From the NCBI RefSeq assembly GCF_000315055.1, contig NZ_BAER01000083.1:1-45977 (forward strand): a stretch of 45,977 nt of DNA, given 5' to 3'. The notes below the pieces were generated by a model. The model did not search any database and was not told the origin of the DNA. It worked only from the letters and a program-made list of their open reading frames with translations. The number at the start of each line of letters is the position of its first letter. Position 1 is the first letter of the stretch. Origin of the DNA: Paraglaciecola polaris LMG 21857 (lineage in GTDB: Bacteria; Pseudomonadota; Gammaproteobacteria; Enterobacterales; Alteromonadaceae). This document shows, piece after piece, positions 18,094 through 27,421 of the stretch. The translations under genes and the position numbers were made by a program.

Positions 18094-18107
18094 GACCATG
18101 GTCTCAT
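18094..18107 (+). promoter_or_regulatory. candidate CrbR-type operator before the DUF4212/symporter operon
   Basis: Reads GACCATGGTCTCAT, ending 63 bases before ATG 18171. The core AGACCATGGTCT (18093-18104) is a perfect palindrome. It lies in the gap between divergent crbS and the symporter operon; the TCAT extension points towards the symporter, but the palindrome could also influence crbS. Confidence 0.75.
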
Positions 18108-18170
18108 TCCGTCTTATAAAACATAAGACTAAAGTTATTTACATCTTATTAACCTTGAATGAGAAACAAC

Positions 18171-18437
18171 ATGGCATTTAGAAATGAAGACGACAAAAAA
18201 GCATACTGGCGGGAGAACCTCGCTCTGATGGCAAAACTACTGGTTATTTGGTTTGTTGTGTCCTTTGGTTTCGGTATTTTGCTGGTGGACGTACTCAACC
18301 AAATTCAGGTCTTTGGCTTTAAGTTGGGCTTCTGGTTTGCCCAGCAAGGCGCAATTTATGTTTTTGTCGCGTTGATATTTATCTACATGTACAAAATGAA
18401 TCAACTCGACAAGCGCTACGGCGTCGACGAAGAATAG
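18171..18437 (+). CDS. DUF4212 small membrane protein, symporter accessory subunit
   Basis: An 88-residue protein with two membrane helices (about residues 20-40 and 52-72) and a cytosolic N-terminus starting [20 protein letters not shown]. The DxxKAYWRxN motif, [20 protein letters not shown] and the final [13 protein letters not shown] are diagnostic of DUF4212 proteins, which are consistently encoded just before an SSS symporter of the VC_2705 type and are presumed partner subunits. I chose ATG 18171 rather than the frame start at 18159, since family members begin at the acidic/basic segment. The symporter gene starts 10 bases after the stop, with AGGAG in the gap. Confidence 0.93.
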   Translation: MAFRNEDDKKAYWRENLALMAKLLVIWFVVSFGFGILLVDVLNQIQVFGFKLGFWFAQQGAIYVFVALIFIYMYKMNQLDKRYGVDEE

Positions 18438-18447
18438 GAGCAGGGCT

Positions 18448-20169
18448 ATGGATGTTCAATTATTAACCTTTATTATCGTAGGCGCGTCGTTCGCATTATA
18501 TATAGCCATTGCCATATGGGCGCGAGCTGGGTCTACACAAGAATTTTATGTGGCAGGTGGCGGAGTTCACCCGATTGCTAACGGTATGGCAACGGCTGCG
18601 GATTGGATGTCAGCAGCATCTTTCATCTCGATGGCTGGGCTTATATCATTCATGGGATACGACGGTGCTGTATATTTACTAGGTTGGACCGGAGGATATG
18701 TATTACTTGCCTTGTGTCTTGCTCCGTATCTGCGGAAGTTTGGTAAGTTTACCGTGCCGGACTTTATAGGCGACCGCTATTATTCTCAAACTGCACGTAC
18801 GGTGGCGGTTATCTGCGCGATATTTGTATGTTTTACCTATGTAGCAGGTCAAATGCGCGGAGTTGGTGTGGTCTTCAGTCGTTTCTTGGAAGTGGATATT
18901 GTCACCGGTGTTGTTATCGGTATGGCAATCGTATTTTTCTACACAGTGCTTGGCGGCATGAAAGGTATAACCTACACCCAAGTTGCACAGTACTGCGTAC
19001 TGATTTTTGCTTACTTGGTGCCTGCTGTCTTTATCTCAATACTGGCAACAGGCCATGTGTTACCGCAAACAGGTTTTGGCGCGTCCTTGGCGGACGGGTC
19101 AGGTGTGTACCTGCTCGACAAATTAGATGGGCTCTCAACCCAGCTGGGATTTAACGAGTATACGTCCGGCACAAAAGGCACGTTCGATGTGTTCTGCATT
19201 ACTGCCGCTCTCATGGTGGGAACCGCTGGATTACCCCACGTCATTGTACGCTTCTTTACCGTACCCAAAGTGCGTGATGCCCGTAAGAGCGCGGGTTGGG
19301 CATTGTTATTTATCGCTATTTTATATACTACTGCGCCTTCTATCGCTGCATTTGCACGTGTAAACATGATAGAAACCATTAATGGCCCAACGGTTAATGA
19401 ACAAGTGGCTACCGGCACACCTCACAGCGAAGCACCAAGTTGGATCACTAGCTGGGAAAAAACGGGACTTATCAGCTGGGACGATAAAAACCAAGATGGT
19501 AAAATGTTCTATTCAGGTGATGAGCGCAATGAAATGCACGTAGACCGGGACATTATTGTCATGGCCAATCCAGAGATTGCCAATCTACCAGCATGGGTGA
19601 TTGCTTTGGTCGCAGCTGGTGGTATTGCAGCAGCGCTTTCTACGTCAGCAGGTTTGTTGTTGGTTATTTCAACGTCGGTATCCCATGACTTATTAAAGCG
19701 TAATTTAATGCCAAATATTTCGGATAAAAAAGAGCTGTTTTATGCCCGTCTGGCGGCAGGCGTTGCTATCGTTATTGCAGGGTACTTTGGTGTTAATCCG
19801 CCCGGATTTGTCGCACAAGTAGTTGCCTTTGCGTTCGGCTTAGCAGCTTCGTCGTTCTTCCCTGTCATCATTTTGGGGATATTCATGAAGCGTATGAATG
19901 ACAAAGGCGCTATTTCTGGCATGCTCGCCGGAATAGGTTTTACTGCTGCGTATATTATCTACTTTAAGTTTGTTAACCCAGCAGCCAATGTGGCTGAAAA
20001 CTGGTGGTTTGGTGTCTCGCCTGAAGGCATTGGAGCAATCGGTATGTTGGTTAATTTCGCTGTGGCGTTATTGGTCTTTAAAATGACGAAGGAAGCCCCC
20101 CAAGAGATCCAGCAATTAGTCGAGGATATTCGTTATCCAAAAGGTGCGGGAGAGGCAACTGCGCATTAA
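18448..20169 (+). CDS. sodium:solute symporter, VC_2705/ActP-like acetate permease
   Basis: A 573-residue SSS-family transporter with about 13 membrane segments that imports acetate or a related monocarboxylate with sodium. Family features are [29 protein letters not shown], YFVxGxx-like early helices, [15 protein letters not shown] and [22 protein letters not shown] (sodium-site serine/threonines). A hydrophilic insert of about 60 residues ([20 protein letters not shown]) marks the VC_2705 subfamily rather than E. coli ActP. Strong AGGAG precedes ATG 18448. Co-transcribed with the DUF4212 subunit and probably under CrbS/CrbR control through the element at 18094. A clear terminator follows. 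Confidence 0.93.
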   Translation: MDVQLLTFIIVGASFALYIAIAIWARAGSTQEFYVAGGGVHPIANGMATAADWMSAASFISMAGLISFMGYDGAVYLLGWTGGYVLLALCLAPYLRKFGKFTVPDFIGDRYYSQTARTVAVICAIFVCFTYVAGQMRGVGVVFSRFLEVDIVTGVVIGMAIVFFYTVLGGMKGITYTQVAQYCVLIFAYLVPAVFISILATGHVLPQTGFGASLADGSGVYLLDKLDGLSTQLGFNEYTSGTKGTFDVFCITAALMVGTAGLPHVIVRFFTVPKVRDARKSAGWALLFIAILYTTAPSIAAFARVNMIETINGPTVNEQVATGTPHSEAPSWITSWEKTGLISWDDKNQDGKMFYSGDERNEMHVDRDIIVMANPEIANLPAWVIALVAAGGIAAALSTSAGLLLVISTSVSHDLLKRNLMPNISDKKELFYARLAAGVAIVIAGYFGVNPPGFVAQVVAFAFGLAASSFFPVIILGIFMKRMNDKGAISGMLAGIGFTAAYIIYFKFVNPAANVAENWWFGVSPEGIGAIGMLVNFAVALLVFKMTKEAPQEIQQLVEDIRYPKGAGEATAH

Positions 20170-20223
20170 CGAATCGGTAGCGATACAATCAATATCGGGG
20201 TGTTAAAAATACCCCTTTACTAC

Positions 20224-20257
20224 AAAAGCGCCCACTCGTTCCGGCGCTTTTTATTTT
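20224..20257 (+). terminator. intrinsic terminator after the symporter gene
   Basis: AAAGCGCC (20225-20232) pairs with GGCGCTTT (20243-20250) across a 10-base loop, followed by TTATTTT. It ends the DUF4212/symporter operon 55 bases after the stop, so the FIST and GGDEF-EAL genes beyond need their own promoter. Confidence 0.88.
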
Positions 20258-20370
20258 CCGCCAACTTCTGGTTGAGCAGTCGTCACTCAGCGCTGGTAAT
20301 TTAAGCGTTTTTAGCTATTATTGTTGTCATATCAAACATTTAAAATTTTTTTGCAGTGACAAGGACGTTG

Positions 20371-21516
20371 ATGGCGGTATTTACCGATGTACGATTTACC
20401 TCGGATGTGACAGTTCAAGCGTTAGCCGAGAGTGTGAGCCTGCTGATGTCCAGTAATCCTAAGGGGATCATGCTCCTGTGCACTGATAAGGCCGCATCTT
20501 GGGGGGAAACGTTTAACCTATGGGTAAATAAACTCAAAGTGCCAATCTTCGGTGGGGTATTCCCTGGTCTTATCGTCAACTCTCGATTCGAGCCTAAAGG
20601 GATTTTGGCGGTGGGGTTGGCCAATGATATACATGTCTCGGTAATTGAAAATATTTCAAACATCTCGCCTCATTCCGTAAATGTAAGCTTAACTTCCTCG
20701 TCTGTTCACTCAGTTGTGATTATGGTGGATGCCTTATCAAGGCAAATCGATGGTTATTTACAACAGGTACTGCATTCGATATCTGATGATTGTTGCGTAT
20801 TCGGCGGCGGAGCAGGTACCTTAGCCTTTCATCCGCAGCCCTGTCTTTTCAGCCCTAAAGGTATGCATCAAGATGCCATGTTATTGGTCGAAATGACCAC
20901 TGAATGGGATTTAGCCGTTGGGCATGGTTGGGAAGTGCTCGCGGGTCCTTATTTAGCGAACAAAGTCGATGATAACCGAATTGTTGAACTCAATTTTGAG
21001 TCCGCGGACAAACTTTATCAACGTGTGGTCGAAGAGCACAGCTCCCTGTTATTTGATGAGCACGACTTTTTTGATATCGCGAAAACCTTTCCTTTTGGCT
21101 TAGCACGGCTGGACGACACAGTCCTTATTCGCGATCCCATTAAAGTTGATGAAAAAGGACTGATTTGTGCTGGAGACATACCGGAAAACACCATGTTGTA
21201 TATTATGCGCGGGGACGCGCAAAAATTAATTTCAGCAGCATCAGGAGCGGTGAGAAATACGCTTGTTAATATGATATCTACACAACATATGGGTGACTGT
21301 ATATTGTTCGATTGTGTGAGTCGGCAATTGTTTCTGCGTGACGAATTTACTCGCGAATTACAGCAAATCCATGCTGAACTGGGCCAGCATCATCGGCTTG
21401 TTGGCGGGTTAGTGTTAGGCGAGATTGCCCTAGATGAAAGCGGTATATTGAGTTTGCATAATAAAACTGCTGTAACGGCACTAGCTCGAGTCAACGCTGA
21501 GGAACGGGTCAGATGA
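20371..21516 (+). CDS. FIST domain sensor protein
   Basis: About 381 residues containing FIST_N (~20-215; KGIMLLCTDKAASWGETFN, VPIFGGVFPGLIVN, CCVFGGGAGTL) and FIST_C (~220-365; FPFGLARLDDTVLIRDP, ILFDCVSRQLFL, VGGLVLGEIALDESG). FIST proteins are small-molecule sensors; one subgroup (NosP) binds heme and nitric oxide and regulates cyclic-di-GMP enzymes or kinases encoded alongside. Here a GGDEF-EAL gene follows 56 bases later, which fits that pattern, but heme binding cannot be shown from sequence. ATG 20371 is chosen over GTG 20356 because AAGGA lies at ideal distance before it. No membrane segment, hence cytosolic. Confidence 0.86.
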   Translation: MAVFTDVRFTSDVTVQALAESVSLLMSSNPKGIMLLCTDKAASWGETFNLWVNKLKVPIFGGVFPGLIVNSRFEPKGILAVGLANDIHVSVIENISNISPHSVNVSLTSSSVHSVVIMVDALSRQIDGYLQQVLHSISDDCCVFGGGAGTLAFHPQPCLFSPKGMHQDAMLLVEMTTEWDLAVGHGWEVLAGPYLANKVDDNRIVELNFESADKLYQRVVEEHSSLLFDEHDFFDIAKTFPFGLARLDDTVLIRDPIKVDEKGLICAGDIPENTMLYIMRGDAQKLISAASGAVRNTLVNMISTQHMGDCILFDCVSRQLFLRDEFTRELQQIHAELGQHHRLVGGLVLGEIALDESGILSLHNKTAVTALARVNAEERVR

Positions 21517-21572
21517 TGAGCACGGCTCTGCGTTACTGCACTTTATTGCTTAGATTTATGATTAGAATATAG

Positions 21573-23399
21573 ATGACCGAAATGAGCCGTACTCTCCAAA
21601 TCATTTCAATTCAGCACGAACTGGCTATGCACATTGGTTTGGATCTCAATCTAGACAAAATGCTGCAACTTTTTTTAGACAGAGCAAAAAAGCGTTTAAG
21701 TCTACGCCGAGCCGTTGTGTTTAAGGAGGCCCCTAGGGCTGGCAAAGAAAATGATTTGCTTTGTTATCCCTATGACCATAGATCTGACGAAGTGAACGAC
21801 TGGTTGGTCGAACAGGTATACCAGTTTAATCAATTGGACATGATGACGTTTTGCCACAAAAAAGGGCAAAGCTTCTTTTATCTGTTTAAAATTCCGCATT
21901 TTGGCGCGATTAGCTTTGAGCGAAGAATACAACCCATAGATGACATAGTGTTACATGCACTGCTACCGCTGTTTGAGCGCTTAGCCGTGAGTTGCCAAGC
22001 CTGTTTGGAGCATCAAAAACTTGTTGATGAAATCAAGAATCGTAAGGCAATCGAAGAACAACTTAGAAGGCAAACCTATCAGGATGTATTAACCGGATTA
22101 CCTAACCGTAAAATGTTAAGCATCAATTTGCAAAGCCTGCTGATAAATGTTCAGCAGCGGGGGCAGTTTGGTGCGGTATTTTTTATTGACTTGGACAGAT
22201 TTAAGTTAATCAACGATACGTCGGGCCATTCTGTAGGTGATGAATTGCTGATCAATATTACCAGTCAATTGAAAACCTGCATTCGCCGTGATGATACCTT
22301 GGCGCGAGTGGGTGGCGATGAATTTATCTTGTTACTGAGCAATATAGGCAGTGATGAGCAAAGCGCTGTGACGAGGGCAACTAAGGTAGCCGATAAAATG
22401 CTCGACATTACGCGTGAGAGTATTGAGCTATCTCACTGTTCTGTGTATACCAGTTTTAGCATAGGGATTGCTTTGTTTCCCTCTCCTGAATTGAGTGCGA
22501 ACTTAACCATTGGTGAGCAGGCTAAACATCTCATCAAACATGCAGATGTTGCTATGTACAAAATTAAGCATACGAGCCGTAACGGTTACATGTTCTATCG
22601 TCAAGAATTACAAGTAATGTCAGCATTTCGTTCTAGTGTGGAGCAACGCCTTCATATCGCACTACGTGAACAATTGTTTAGCTTATATTTTCAACCGCTC
22701 GTGGATGTTGACGGTAAGGTTGTGGCCGCTGAGGCATTAATACGTTGGCATGACGAAACGTTAGGCTGGGTCGGTCCGCAAGACTTTATACCGGTAGCGG
22801 AGGAATCCGGGCTTATTGTTGATATTGGACTTTGGGTTTTAAGGCATACTTGCGAGTTGATCGCGCAGAATCGCGATTGGTTTGATAGGGGTAAATTACG
22901 TTACATCAGTGTCAATATTAGTCCTCGCCAGTTCAGCCAAGCACATTTTGTTGAGCAGATATTAGCAGTGATAGATGAGTATAATATTTCTCATTCATAC
23001 TTGCTATTAGAAATAACGGAAGGTGTAGCCATGGAAAACATTACCACTGCTATCAGTATTATGAATGCCTTAGCCGCTCACAATTTGCATTTTATGTTGG
23101 ATGATTTTGGAAGTGGTTATTCGTCGTTATCTTATCTGCATAAGTTGCCATTAAAATCCGTCAAAATCGATCGTAGTTTTGTGGCTAAAATTGATCAAAG
23201 TGCAGATAATCAGGTAATTGTCGAAGCCATCATTTATATTTCCCGGCACTTTTCGTTGGAGTGCGTCGTTGAAGGGGTAGAAACTCTCGAAGAACGGGCG
23301 TACTTTAGTGATAAGGGCGTCGCAGCGATCCAAGGTTTTCATTTCTTTAAGCCACAACCCGAAAGCGCATTTGTTGCATTAATAAACGCAATCCACTAA
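21573..23399 (+). CDS. GGDEF-EAL cyclic-di-GMP signalling protein
   Basis: A 608-residue cytosolic protein: an N-terminal GAF-like sensor region (~1-150), a short coiled coil, a GGDEF domain (LTGLPNRKML, FIDLDRFKLIND, intact GGDEF at 247-251) and an EAL domain (EAL at 387-389, NISPRQF, LLEITEG, MLDDFGSGYSSLSYL, VKIDRSFV, EGVET). Both catalytic signatures are complete, so it may make or break cyclic-di-GMP; which dominates cannot be told. The N-terminus is also homologous in style to regions paired with FIST sensors, and the preceding gene is a FIST protein, so I infer that the two form a sensor-effector pair. ATG 21573 or ATG 21582; no strong ribosome site. Confidence 0.9.
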   Translation: MTEMSRTLQIISIQHELAMHIGLDLNLDKMLQLFLDRAKKRLSLRRAVVFKEAPRAGKENDLLCYPYDHRSDEVNDWLVEQVYQFNQLDMMTFCHKKGQSFFYLFKIPHFGAISFERRIQPIDDIVLHALLPLFERLAVSCQACLEHQKLVDEIKNRKAIEEQLRRQTYQDVLTGLPNRKMLSINLQSLLINVQQRGQFGAVFFIDLDRFKLINDTSGHSVGDELLINITSQLKTCIRRDDTLARVGGDEFILLLSNIGSDEQSAVTRATKVADKMLDITRESIELSHCSVYTSFSIGIALFPSPELSANLTIGEQAKHLIKHADVAMYKIKHTSRNGYMFYRQELQVMSAFRSSVEQRLHIALREQLFSLYFQPLVDVDGKVVAAEALIRWHDETLGWVGPQDFIPVAEESGLIVDIGLWVLRHTCELIAQNRDWFDRGKLRYISVNISPRQFSQAHFVEQILAVIDEYNISHSYLLLEITEGVAMENITTAISIMNALAAHNLHFMLDDFGSGYSSLSYLHKLPLKSVKIDRSFVAKIDQSADNQVIVEAIIYISRHFSLECVVEGVETLEERAYFSDKGVAAIQGFHFFKPQPESAFVALINAIH

Positions 23400-23492
23400 G
23401 CGCACTTCTTCATTAATATGTACCGAATTTATCGATAACTAAGGTATTCTTTTGTTCTGCGCTTTATTGTTAGTTATTGGTAGAAAATAGTT

Positions 23493-25328
23493 ATGAATCA
23501 TATTCCCCAGCATACATTAGAATTTCTGCGTGATTCCGCTCCCTTTGATTCATTGAACGAACAAGAAATCAATGTTCTGGCGCAATCTATTACTGTTGCC
23601 TACTTTAGCCAAGAAGATGTTACCGGTATTTTAAAGCAACAACAGGGCGCATTGTTTCTCATCTACAATGGTCAATACTCGGTGCAAGACTCCGCAGAAG
23701 CTGAGCGTCATGTCAGTGATGGAGATTATTTTGGGTGTGATAATTTATGGCAAAAACAACCAAATGAGATCACGGTTAAAGTAGACAGTCCAGGCTTAGT
23801 CTATTGCATTCCCAAAAAGGGTTTTGCGCAATGCGCTAAAAATCATCCTAGTATTGAGATATTTTTTCGAAATTACACTTCAGAGCAAATTTACACTGAG
23901 CAGGTAGATGATTCCAAGTCTATGTGGTTATATAAACCGATCCGAGAGGTTATATCGGATGGGGTCGTGAGTGAAGATATCCACAGCAGTATTCTGCAAG
24001 GCGTGCAGAAAATGTCCCATAGCAGCGTGTCGTCGCTGGTGATAACGGATAAGCAAACTTTGGTCGGTATATTAACTGACAGAGACATACGCAATCGAGT
24101 GGTCGCCCAGCAAACCGATGTAAACCTATCGGTCAGTGAGGTCATGACCCGAGATCCAGTGAAAATTAATGATCAGCGCACTTTATTTGACGCGCTATGC
24201 ATGATGACAGAGCACAATGTTCATCATTTACCGGTTGTCGATAAAAATACTGGTGTGCCACTTGGCATGTTGACCGCTAGCGACATGATCCGCCACCAAC
24301 GTGGTAATGTATTATTTGTTATTAACGAGCTTACCAAAGCCCCTTCTCTGTATGATTTAACACGATTGTCTTGGCAACTTCCTCATTACTTCTCTAAACA
24401 TGCCAAACGTTTAGGTGATTTTGATATCGCGGGCAAAGTGCTATCTCAAGCAACCGATATCATGACTCGCAAGCTGATTGGTTTTTTTCAACAACAACAT
24501 GGTGAAGCACCGTTAGCGTTTTGTTGGTTGGTTTATGGCTCGCAAGCGCGAGAAGACCAAACGATGGGATCTGATCAAGACAATGGCATGCTATTTTCGA
24601 CAGAGCCGAATCCTGAACAAGCACAGTATTTTGCCGATATGGCCGAGTACGTGTGCAGAGGACTTGATAAATGCGGGATCAAGCTGTGTACTGGCAATAT
24701 TATGGCCAGTAACCCAGAATTGCGTTTATCGGTAGAACAGGCGGTCGCCCAAGCGGAGTCTTGGGTAAGAGAGCCAAGCCCTCAAGCTATTTTAAACTGT
24801 AATATTTTTCTTGATGTACGTGCGGTTGCAGGGAATCGTTTTTTACTCAATCAATTGCATACTGAACGTAAAGAACTGCTCAAACAGTCCCGATTTATTG
24901 CGGCCTTAACGCGCCACGCAAGTGAAGGGCATGTTCCTTTATCTATGTTTCAAAAATTTGTTTACAAAAAGGGCTTAGGGAAAAAAGATTGTATCGATTT
25001 GAAAAACAGCGGCGTGGCGATCATCAATAATTTAGTGCGTATATACTCCTTAGCCAACGGCTTAACTATGCCGTCTATTCCCCATCGTTTAGATGGACTG
25101 TTAACGCATTCGGGATTATCCAGTAAAGATGTCAAAAATCTACGGGATATTTGGTTGTTGTTTAATCGATTACGCTGGCGTCATCAAATCCAAAACAAAG
25201 TCACCGACAACTACGTCTCAATCAGTGACTTATCGTCCATTGAGAAGTACCAATTAAAAGAAGCCATGCGGGTTATTCGCCGTACTCAGCAAGCTGCCGT
25301 GTTTAAGTTTGCCGGCGGGTTAGGCTAA
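23493..25328 (+). CDS. cNMP-binding/CBS/DUF294 nucleotidyltransferase-like protein
   Basis: A 611-residue cytosolic signalling protein: a cyclic-nucleotide-binding-like fold (~10-130; LIYNGQYSVQDS, VSDGDYFGCDNLW), two CBS repeats (~160-275; VGILTDRDIRNRV, VSEVMTRDPVKIND, HLPVVDKNTGVPLGMLTASDMIR), a DUF294 nucleotidyltransferase domain (WLVYGSQAREDQTMGSDQDNG) and the DUF294 C-terminal domain. Such proteins are regularly found with acs, the SSS symporter and CrbS/R in gammaproteobacteria, and are thought to adjust central carbon flow, though the target is not established. The exonuclease gene follows 22 bases later and is probably co-transcribed. Confidence 0.9.
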   Translation: MNHIPQHTLEFLRDSAPFDSLNEQEINVLAQSITVAYFSQEDVTGILKQQQGALFLIYNGQYSVQDSAEAERHVSDGDYFGCDNLWQKQPNEITVKVDSPGLVYCIPKKGFAQCAKNHPSIEIFFRNYTSEQIYTEQVDDSKSMWLYKPIREVISDGVVSEDIHSSILQGVQKMSHSSVSSLVITDKQTLVGILTDRDIRNRVVAQQTDVNLSVSEVMTRDPVKINDQRTLFDALCMMTEHNVHHLPVVDKNTGVPLGMLTASDMIRHQRGNVLFVINELTKAPSLYDLTRLSWQLPHYFSKHAKRLGDFDIAGKVLSQATDIMTRKLIGFFQQQHGEAPLAFCWLVYGSQAREDQTMGSDQDNGMLFSTEPNPEQAQYFADMAEYVCRGLDKCGIKLCTGNIMASNPELRLSVEQAVAQAESWVREPSPQAILNCNIFLDVRAVAGNRFLLNQLHTERKELLKQSRFIAALTRHASEGHVPLSMFQKFVYKKGLGKKDCIDLKNSGVAIINNLVRIYSLANGLTMPSIPHRLDGLLTHSGLSSKDVKNLRDIWLLFNRLRWRHQIQNKVTDNYVSISDLSSIEKYQLKEAMRVIRRTQQAAVFKFAGGLG

Positions 25329-25350
25329 TCGAGACTAAGAGGGATATTTA

Positions 25351-26031
25351 ATGTGGCAAAAAATACGTAAGTGGTTTGCCCCTAAACCACAAATACCTCC
25401 AGAGTGGTTAAATATGCCGTTGAGGGAAATACCTTTTCTGTGTATAGATTTAGAATTGACCTCACTTAACCTAAACGATACTAAAATTCTGTCAATTGGT
25501 TGGGTTGAAGGAAAGGGTAAGCAGATAGCGATGCAAAGCTGTTTCTACCAAGTCGTGTCAACGACTGCCTCGTTAAACCAAAGCCCAGTCATACACGGCT
25601 TAACAGCCCAAGATATCGCCCAAGGCCAACCAGTGCGTATTGCGCTTGAAGAGTTGAAACAATATGCCAGCAGCCACATTTGGGTTTTTCACTGTACTGG
25701 TTTGGACATGACGGTTCTAAACGGTGTATTTAAGAAGTTGAATATTCCTTTACCTACCGTAGTTACGCTAGACACCTTGCGCTTTGGTTTATACCAGTTG
25801 ACTAGAAATTTACGCCCACCACCGCCGAATGCTGTTGTATTACCTGTATGCCGTGCGCGTTATAATTTACCTGCAGTACCCGCGCACAACGCCCTAGACG
25901 ATGCTATGGCGACGATGGAATTACTCTTTGCGCAAATCCAAAAGTTTGCTCCCCAAAATAGTGACACCTTAAAAAGTCTGCTGATTACGGATGCCATTGA
26001 CGTATTTCCAGCGCCACTTGATCAGCTCTGA
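25351..26031 (+). CDS. DnaQ-like 3'-5' exonuclease
   Basis: A 226-residue member of the DEDDh exonuclease superfamily (DNA polymerase III epsilon-like). The catalytic set can be read: D33 and E35 in CIDLELTSLN, D119 in HCTGLDMTVLN, H179 and D183/D184 in PAHNALDDAMATMELL. Lacking polymerase-binding regions, it is probably a stand-alone exonuclease rather than the replicative proofreader. It follows the CBS/DUF294 gene after 22 bases with AGGGATATTTA before ATG, and this pairing recurs next to acs loci in relatives. Function in the acetate context is unknown. Confidence 0.88.
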   Translation: MWQKIRKWFAPKPQIPPEWLNMPLREIPFLCIDLELTSLNLNDTKILSIGWVEGKGKQIAMQSCFYQVVSTTASLNQSPVIHGLTAQDIAQGQPVRIALEELKQYASSHIWVFHCTGLDMTVLNGVFKKLNIPLPTVVTLDTLRFGLYQLTRNLRPPPPNAVVLPVCRARYNLPAVPAHNALDDAMATMELLFAQIQKFAPQNSDTLKSLLITDAIDVFPAPLDQL

Positions 26032-26166
26032 ATATAAACCATATAAGTATGTGTAAATTCTACGTTTAGTGTCTGTTAATATAATGTTGCAAAATATACC
26101 TCTGAGCTATAGTAAAAAGCGCTCTTTTTAACTAGATTTAAAGGAGTAGCAAAGAGGAGAAGTATT

Positions 26167-27339
26167 GTGAACCACTTTACCAAGCAGCATACATTCTGGT
26201 TAGTTCTTATCTTTACGTTTATGTTAACAGCATGTCAGAGTGCGCCAATCGTAAAACACGTATCCGGTCCCATTTTTGATGATGAAGCCTTCCCTAGTGC
26301 CAAGCACATTTCAATAGAGTCAGAAAAAGACATCTTCCGTTTAGATAAAGAAGCAAGAACTTATGTTCAGCAAACAGTTGGCCATATACAAGATCCAATC
26401 GAGCGTACGGAAACCCTAGCACGCAGTATATTTAAGCGTTTAAATTTCGACTTACTTTACCGGGGCGATGCAAATACGACGGCCAATGAGACATTTCATA
26501 ATCGGGCCGCAAATTGTTTGTCTTTATCGATTATGACCTACGCATTGGCCAATGAAGCCGATTTAAGTGTACGTTTTCAGGACATTCAAATACCTGAATA
26601 TTGGACGCGTCGAGAAGGCGTAAGTTTGTTAAACGGGCATATTAATTTACAGATAATCCCCCAAGCGCGAAGCACCAACTCGTTTTATTTATATAAACGT
26701 GGGTACCAAATTGATTTTGATCCACAAACCCAGAAGAAACACTTTCCGCGAAAAATCCTTAGTAAAAACCAAGTGATTGCAATGTTTTACAATAATAAAG
26801 GCGCTGACGCCCTGATCAATAATGAGCGAGATTTAGCCTACGCTTATTTTTCAGCGGCCCTAAAAGTAGAACCAAACTTTGATTCAGCCTTAGTGAATTT
26901 GGGTTTCTTATATCGAGTGTCTAAGCTATTTGATTTAGCTGAGCGGGTATATTTAATAGCGCTGGCATCGTCGCCTGATAATTTAACTGCCTGGGAGAAT
27001 TTAGCCTATCTCTATGCATACTCAAATAAACCTGAGCAGTCTGCTGAGATCCTTGCCCGTGTAGAAAGCAAACGATTACGCAACCCTTATTACCATTTGG
27101 ATTTAGGTCGAAGGGATTATGACAGTGGGGACTTACAGCAAGCGTTAGCACATTTCAATCGTGCACTTGCTATCGATAAAACGCGTCATGAAATCTTTTT
27201 TGCTTTAGCAAAAACCTATTTTGCTCTTGGTGAGGTAGCAGAAACCGAACGTTATTTGAAGAAAGCGAAGCGCACCGCTAAGAACATGCAGGAGAAAGAG
27301 TTGTACCAAGGAAAGTTAGATTTACTGAGTCGTTCTTAA
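26167..27339 (+). CDS. lipoprotein with transglutaminase-like domain and TPR repeats
   Basis: A 390-residue lipoprotein: a signal peptide with lipobox MLTAC (C23), a transglutaminase-like region (~60-190), and tetratricopeptide repeats (~215-375; ALVNLGFLYRVSKLFDLAERVYLIAL, ALAHFNRALAIDKTRHEIFFALAKTYFALGE). A plausible cysteine-protease triad is present: C117 (AANCLSLSIM), H158 (LLNGHINLQI) and D183 or D185 (YQIDFDPQ). Starts with GTG at 26167, supported by a strong AGAGGAGAAG site. The TPR arm suggests it docks onto other envelope proteins; a protein cross-linking or proteolytic role is only inference. Confidence 0.85.
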   Translation: MNHFTKQHTFWLVLIFTFMLTACQSAPIVKHVSGPIFDDEAFPSAKHISIESEKDIFRLDKEARTYVQQTVGHIQDPIERTETLARSIFKRLNFDLLYRGDANTTANETFHNRAANCLSLSIMTYALANEADLSVRFQDIQIPEYWTRREGVSLLNGHINLQIIPQARSTNSFYLYKRGYQIDFDPQTQKKHFPRKILSKNQVIAMFYNNKGADALINNERDLAYAYFSAALKVEPNFDSALVNLGFLYRVSKLFDLAERVYLIALASSPDNLTAWENLAYLYAYSNKPEQSAEILARVESKRLRNPYYHLDLGRRDYDSGDLQQALAHFNRALAIDKTRHEIFFALAKTYFALGEVAETERYLKKAKRTAKNMQEKELYQGKLDLLSRS

Positions 27340-27361
27340 TAAGCGAATTTTCGTTTAACAT

Positions 27362-27399
27362 GAACCTACCTCACGGATGGCTATCCACAAGGTAGGTTC
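27362..27399. terminator. hairpin between convergent genes
   Basis: A perfect 10-bp inverted repeat, GAACCTACCT (27362-27371) and AGGTAGGTTC (27390-27399), encloses an 18-base loop with an inner GGAT/ATCC pairing. It lies between the ends of the TPR lipoprotein gene and the converging IPNS-like gene. No T-tract on either side, so it may protect both mRNA ends or terminate weakly. Confidence 0.55.
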
Positions 27400-27421
27400 T
27401 AATGGGGGTAGCTAAATCTAT

